NCBI GenBank assembly: GCA_964444365.1
Contig: CAYUHJ010000010.1
Location: 7,312-71,311 of the forward strand
Direction of reading: 5' to 3'
Length of the DNA stretch: 64,000 nt
DNA from: CAYUHJ01 sp964444365
GTDB taxonomy: Bacteria > Planctomycetota > Planctomycetia > Gemmatales > Gemmataceae
In this document: positions 62,707 to 64,000 of the stretch, in pieces
How positions within the stretch are numbered: position 1 is the stretch's first letter
Layout of the letters: each line of letters starts with the position of its first letter
Translations under genes and position numbers: made by a program
Notes under the pieces: generated by a model
Databases searched by the model: none
What the model was told of the DNA's origin: nothing
The model's input: the letters and a program-made list of their open reading frames with translations, nothing else

Positions 62707-63192
62707 GTGCCGACGCTCTTCCCGACCCGCAACGACCTGCCCGCGGACGCGCGGGCGAAGCTCGTCGACATCTTGAACCAGTTCCTCGCCGACACCTTCG
62801 ACCTCCGGTCGCAGACGAAGCACTGCCACTGGAACGTGAAGGGGCCGAACTTCATCGCCCTGCACAAACTGCTCGACGAACTGACGGACGAACTCGACGA
62901 GTACGCCGACGAGATCGCCGAGCGGGCGACCGCCCTGGGCGGGCTCGCGACGGGGACGGTGCGCATGGCCGCGGCCGCGTCGCGGGTCCCCGAGTTCCCC
63001 GCGGGCGTGGTCAAGGGGAACGAACTGGTCGCGGCCCTGTCCGACCGGTACGCGGCTCTGGCGAAGTCGACCCGGGCGGCGATCGACGAGACCGACGAAC
63101 TCGGCGACAAGGACACCGCGGACCTGTTCACCGAAGTCTCCCGCGGGCTGGACAAGTCGCTGTGGTTCCTCGAAGCCCACCTCCAGGGCTGA
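62707..63192 (+). CDS. dps: Dps-like iron-storing DNA-protection protein
   Basis: 161 residues of the ferritin-like Dps family. The intersubunit ferroxidase residues are H41, H53, D68 and E72 with the characteristic spacing of 12, 15 and 4 (HWNVKGPNF, LHKLLDEL). The N-terminus lacks a long Lys tail, so DNA binding is less certain than iron storage and peroxide removal. Starts with GTG at 62707. Its promoter region is shared with the MntR/DtxR-family gene. Confidence 0.93.
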   Translation: MPTLFPTRNDLPADARAKLVDILNQFLADTFDLRSQTKHCHWNVKGPNFIALHKLLDELTDELDEYADEIAERATALGGLATGTVRMAAAASRVPEFPAGVVKGNELVAALSDRYAALAKSTRAAIDETDELGDKDTADLFTEVSRGLDKSLWFLEAHLQG

Positions 63193-63198
63193 CGGCCG

Positions 63199-63762
63199 AT
63201 GCACACCAACGGCCAGCCCCTCCCGCCGCGCCCCGGCGGGTCGACCGGACCCCATGCCCCGCCGCCGGCGGGGGGGAACACGGCCCGGCGGATCACCCTG
63301 TTCGTGCTCGGGTTCCTCGTCGTTCCCGTGGCGCTCATCTTCCTCGTGTTCCCGTTCCTCTCGGACGAGCCGTTCGCGACCGTCGACGAGTTGGCCCCGC
63401 AGAACATCGCGTCGCTGCGGGTGTCGGTCGTGAACCGGGCCGAGCTCGACGGCGGGGAGGACGTCGGCCCGTACCTCGCGGCGGAGGCGGACTTCGCGGC
63501 GCTCCTCGCCCCGTTGAAGTCCGTCCCGGAGGTGGAGCAGTTCCCGAACGCGCGGGGGCCGTGGCTCGGCGAGTACCGCGTGATGACGAAGGAAGGCCGC
63601 CGCGGCCGGATCCGGTTCTACTGGGTCCGCGACCCCCACGCCCCGGACGTGCCGCCCCGGTTGCGGTTCCAGGTCGGCGAGCGGAAGTTCGAGGGCGGCC
63701 GGGCGGACGGACTGGTGAAGGCGGCCGAAGCGGCGAAGGACCGGGGCACCCCGACCCGGTGA
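63199..63762 (+). CDS. Membrane-anchored protein, unknown
   Basis: 187 residues: a Pro/Gly-rich N-terminus, one helix (ITLFVLGFLVVPVALIFLVFPF, about 32-53), and a C-terminal domain (LRVSVVNRAEL, GRIRFYWVRD, LRFQVGERKFEGG) with no recognised family. It starts six bases after the dps stop, so translation is probably coupled with dps, but no iron link is visible. ATG at 63199. Confidence 0.65.
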   Translation: MHTNGQPLPPRPGGSTGPHAPPPAGGNTARRITLFVLGFLVVPVALIFLVFPFLSDEPFATVDELAPQNIASLRVSVVNRAELDGGEDVGPYLAAEADFAALLAPLKSVPEVEQFPNARGPWLGEYRVMTKEGRRGRIRFYWVRDPHAPDVPPRLRFQVGERKFEGGRADGLVKAAEAAKDRGTPTR

Positions 63763-63851
63763 CGCGCCTTGAAACCCCCGCCGGCACCTCGCACACATGA
63801 GTACAGGAGCCGCACACGTCGCCGGCCCGCCGCACCCGAAGAAGGAAGCCC

Positions 63852-64000
63852 ATGTCCGAGAAGTTCGACCTGGTGGTGATCGGTGCCGGCCCCGGCGGGT
63901 ACGCCGCCGCGAATCGGGCCGCCCAGCTGGGGAAGAAGGTCGCCTGCGTGGAGAAGCGCCCCGGCCGGGCGCTCGGCGGGACGTGCCTGAACGTCGGGTG
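63852..64000 (+). CDS. lpd: Dihydrolipoyl dehydrogenase (E3), second copy, 5' part only
   Basis: The first 49 residues show the FAD fold (VIGAGPGGYAAA), then GGTCLNVG, the first half of the redox disulfide motif. A purine-rich AAGAAGGAAG lies three bases before the ATG. It is cut by the window edge. It is a different paralogue from the gene at 31943 (LGKKVACVEKR rather than HGLKTLLVDED); each may serve a different dehydrogenase complex. Confidence 0.9.
   Translation, partial: MSEKFDLVVIGAGPGGYAAANRAAQLGKKVACVEKRPGRALGGTCLNVG

Overview
The window is a high-GC (roughly two thirds G+C) chromosomal segment of a planctomycete, most likely a Gemmata-like member of the Gemmataceae. The pointers are a TIGR02996 repeat-companion protein, a Ser/Thr kinase fused to WD40 repeats, YfbK-type and VIT-type VWA proteins, a Flp pilin, a peptidase_MA-like secreted protein, and many short secreted or zinc-ribbon/TM hypotheticals. 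No rRNA, tRNA, CRISPR array, integrase or classical IS transposase was recognised. One 100-N scaffold gap (33354-33453) truncates two genes, and the right edge cuts a second dihydrolipoyl dehydrogenase gene.

Layout. 1-8.9 kb: GT39-like membrane glycosyltransferase, hisG, an exported catalase-peroxidase, a purine nucleoside phosphorylase, a TIGR02996/LRR protein and a YfbK-like lipoprotein. 9-15.7 kb: glutamate synthase gltB and gltD (minus strand), split by a small MORN/YwqK-type gene flanked by near-identical inverted 28-bp repeats. 15.8-24.4 kb: ATP-dependent phosphofructokinase and a block of exported proteins (peptidase_MA-like, TIM-barrel/carbohydrate-binding, Tat-exported propeller, FGE-like). 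24.5-31.9 kb: orphan DNA methyltransferase, DUF3501, STAS, NagA-like deacetylase, SDR, Flp pilin, HtrA protease. 31.9-37.8 kb: lipoamide dehydrogenase, the gap, a DUF1963-like protein, alpha/beta hydrolase, zinc-ribbon protein, PfpI, CMD and NTF2-like proteins. 38-49 kb: kinase-WD40, AGE-family epimerase, then a partner-switching set (two STAS proteins, an RsbW-like kinase, an FHA-GAF-SpoIIE phosphatase) wrapped around glycogen debranching enzyme glgX. 49-52.2 kb: a minus-strand trio for sugar or polyol oxidation (MDR dehydrogenase, TIM-barrel isomerase, Gfo/Idh/MocA). 52.2-54.1 kb: TPR-YggX fusion facing a BamE-like protein and IscX. 54.1-61.8 kb: degenerate sulfatase, double ABC-2 permease, aldehyde dehydrogenase, VIT-VWA protein. 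61.9-64 kb: MntR/DtxR regulator facing Dps, a TM protein, and the 5' end of the second lpd.

Two themes stand out. First, metal and redox homeostasis genes recur (KatG, TPR-YggX, IscX, MntR/DtxR, Dps, two E3 subunits). Second, the intergenic space is full of palindromic repeats in at least five families. The commonest is a C-rich double hairpin with about nine copies. Two copies lie in frame inside protein genes and one supplies the C-terminus of the RsbW homologue. Probable promoters consist mainly of TAnAAT-like -10 boxes about 30-60 bases before the start codon, with no good -35 element.
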